From contig SMSO01000014.1 in the NCBI GenBank assembly GCA_004764695.1, positions 6,500,029 to 6,564,028 of the forward strand: 64,000 bases of DNA, given 5' to 3'. Made by a program: the position numbers and the translations under genes. The notes beneath the pieces were generated by a model. It saw nothing but the letters and a program-made list of their open reading frames with translations. It searched no databases and had not been told where the DNA came from. Shown here piece by piece: positions 62,600 to 64,000 of this stretch (positions are counted from its first letter, which is position 1; each line of letters starts with the position of its first letter). This stretch comes from Schizochytrium sp. TIO01. Its lineage: Eukaryota > Sar > Bigyra > Thraustochytrida > Thraustochytriidae.

Positions 62600-63913
62600 A
62601 TGTCGCTCGCGCAATTCATGGCATCAATGATGGGCACCTCGTGCCCGTGTCTGGTGACATGGCTTCCCGTGGAGCAAGACCACCGCGGCAGCGATGACGA
62701 CGAGGAGGTCCGTGTGCGGCTCAAGAGTGACCAAGATGTGGTGAGCCAGAGCAGCATGGTACGCCAGGACGACGAACTTCGCGTGAGACCTGCCTCGGGA
62801 ATGTCTTCTAGGTCTGCAAGATCCCTAGCCTCCTCTTCATCTTCGTCATCGTCCAGTTCCCCGTCGCCCTCACCACCTCCTTTCACCGCGAGACGAAGCA
62901 GCCTCGAAATGCGTAGTTCACAGCAGGATTTGCAGCAGGATTCGATGAAGCAGGACTTCGCAAAACAAGAGTTCACAAAGCAGGACTCCTCAAAGCACGA
63001 TATTGCAAAACATGTCACAACGAAACAGGACTCCATGAAGCTTGATGTGCAACCGCTGCCGCAGAAGAATGTTGAGTCACAACCTGTGAATTCGGGGGAC
63101 GACGAGAATGCATTCGGAGCTGACGAGGATTTTGTGGAGGAGAGTTGGAGCGATGAGGACTTTGAGGATAATGGGGACTTTGGACATGAAGATGATGGGA
63201 ACAACAAATGTGAAAATGTCACAGATGCCCAAAACCTGCTCAAGAAGGATGATGAGAAAGAGACAGTTGAGGAGAGCTGGAGTGACGAGGACTTTGATGG
63301 TGATGGTGATGGTGACTTTGGACATGGAGATGTTGAGAACGAAAAACCTGAAAATAGCATGGCGATTCAAGACCTTCTCAAGAAGGATGACGACCTAGAG
63401 AACAAACAAACAAGTGTGGGGCTTGTCGGAGATCAAGTAGAAGCTGTGGAGGTGCCTGTGGTCCGCGCGCCGCCACCGGCGCCTATCCCAATGGCCATCA
63501 AATCCCTCGGACGCTCAAACTTGTCGCTTGCTCGGCAGCCCAGTGAGGAGCAGGATATCTTTGGCACATACAGCGACAACATCGAGCAGCAGATCGAGGA
63601 AGACGATAAGAAGGACCGTGACGCTGCTTTGGCCATGTTTGCAGAGCTTGGAATGGGCAGCGCCCCAGACACTAGCCGCCTCATTGCTCCCAAGGCCAAG
63701 CCTGCCCTTGTGCAGGCAGCACCAAAACCAAGCCAACTTCTTTCCGCAGCTCTTGACTTTGACTCACCTGCTGGCGCTGGCTGGGGTGACGACGATGAAG
63801 TCGCTAACGGTAAATCTGGAGGTTGGGGTGATGACAACGAGTTGGGGGATGATGATATTGATCTAGATGCTATGGATGAAGGCGACCTTGACCGCTACCT
63901 TGAAGACAACTAA
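62600..63913 (+). CDS. Acidic, repeat-containing protein of unknown function
   Basis: 437 residues, mostly predicted disordered and strongly acidic. Parts in order: a short hydrophobic, Cys-containing start (MSLAQFMASMMGTSCPC); a Ser run near 75-95; a KQD/KHD-type short repeat near 115-150 (KQDFAKQEFTKQDSSKHD); and a duplicated block carrying EESWSDEDF and DFGH, each copy followed by LLKKDD. A more ordered segment follows (ALAMFAELGMGSAPDTSRL), then a GWGDDDE/GWGDDNE pair and a C-terminus LDAMDEGDLDRYLEDN. Acidic Trp motifs of this kind often act as short binding peptides for adaptors, but no family is recognised. There are about 1.45 kb to the AP-3 beta gene and no evidence of shared function. 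Confidence 0.8.
   Translation: MSLAQFMASMMGTSCPCLVTWLPVEQDHRGSDDDEEVRVRLKSDQDVVSQSSMVRQDDELRVRPASGMSSRSARSLASSSSSSSSSSPSPSPPPFTARRSSLEMRSSQQDLQQDSMKQDFAKQEFTKQDSSKHDIAKHVTTKQDSMKLDVQPLPQKNVESQPVNSGDDENAFGADEDFVEESWSDEDFEDNGDFGHEDDGNNKCENVTDAQNLLKKDDEKETVEESWSDEDFDGDGDGDFGHGDVENEKPENSMAIQDLLKKDDDLENKQTSVGLVGDQVEAVEVPVVRAPPPAPIPMAIKSLGRSNLSLARQPSEEQDIFGTYSDNIEQQIEEDDKKDRDAALAMFAELGMGSAPDTSRLIAPKAKPALVQAAPKPSQLLSAALDFDSPAGAGWGDDDEVANGKSGGWGDDNELGDDDIDLDAMDEGDLDRYLEDN
63134..63397 (+). repeat. In-frame 132-base (44-codon) tandem duplication
   Basis: Two consecutive units inside the acidic gene, starting at about 63134 and 63266. Both encode VEESWSDEDF, then a Gly/Asp segment with DFGH, and end with a lysine-rich LLKKDD segment. 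Units differ by synonymous and conservative changes, so the duplication is not brand new. Confidence 0.8.
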
Positions 63914-64000
63914 TATCAAACAAACCAAATCGAAACGACAAAAATTAACCTGTCGCCTGCCTGTTGATAAACACATTGACGTTTGAATGATTGGTTATTT

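Noticed and set aside
62551-63360. 269-codon minus-strand Ser/Phe-rich frame opposite the acidic protein
   Set aside because: It is the complement of the acidic repeats; the plus-strand gene has a better start and composition.
1-64000. tRNA, rRNA, CRISPR array, riboswitch or intact transposon
   Set aside because: A read of both strands found no cloverleaf with a GTTCGA-type loop, no spaced direct repeats and no transposase or reverse transcriptase motif. Small or degraded copies could have been missed without a search tool.

Overview
This is a eukaryotic nuclear window, most likely from a heterotrophic protist. Almost all genes are long single-exon frames. They include an N-acetylglucosamine-1-phosphotransferase (GNPTAB), the AP-3 beta adaptin, the 18S rRNA methyltransferase BUD23 and a phospholipase C-like protein, which rules out a prokaryote. 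Compact intron-poor genes, AT-rich intergenic DNA and a bacterial-style fused anthranilate synthase suggest a stramenopile, perhaps a thraustochytrid or other labyrinthulomycete. That placement is inference; no rRNA or organelle marker is present.

Layout. 0-7 kb: GNPTAB homologue (+), a MaoC-like hot-dog protein (-) and a coiled-coil protein (-). 7-17 kb: a long gene-free spacer, a predicted N-myristoylated PLC-like protein that lacks its catalytic residues (+), and the fused TrpE-TrpG anthranilate synthase (+). 18-26 kb: a very large secreted or type I membrane protein with three +1 frame breaks (+), then BUD23 (-). 26-31 kb: a gene-poor, microsatellite-rich block with one uncertain low-complexity minus-strand frame. 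31-32 kb: a strongly codon-biased amphipathic-helix protein with a signal or anchor segment (+).

32.5-57 kb: six CAD-type zinc alcohol dehydrogenase genes. Five are tandem on the minus strand (A-E) and a divergent sixth (F) is on the plus strand. Copies B, C and E share long near-identical stretches while their ends and flanks differ, which points to recent duplication and gene conversion. Copy E has a one-base insertion that breaks it. Flanking non-coding DNA was duplicated too, including clusters of a CACGACA word. 57-64 kb: AP-3 beta (+) and an acidic protein with a 44-residue internal duplication (+).

Functional links are limited. GNPTAB and AP-3 beta both act in sorting to lysosomes. 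The dehydrogenase array is a local expansion of one NADPH-dependent aldehyde/alcohol reductase family. No CRISPR array, intact transposon, tRNA or rRNA gene was recognised.
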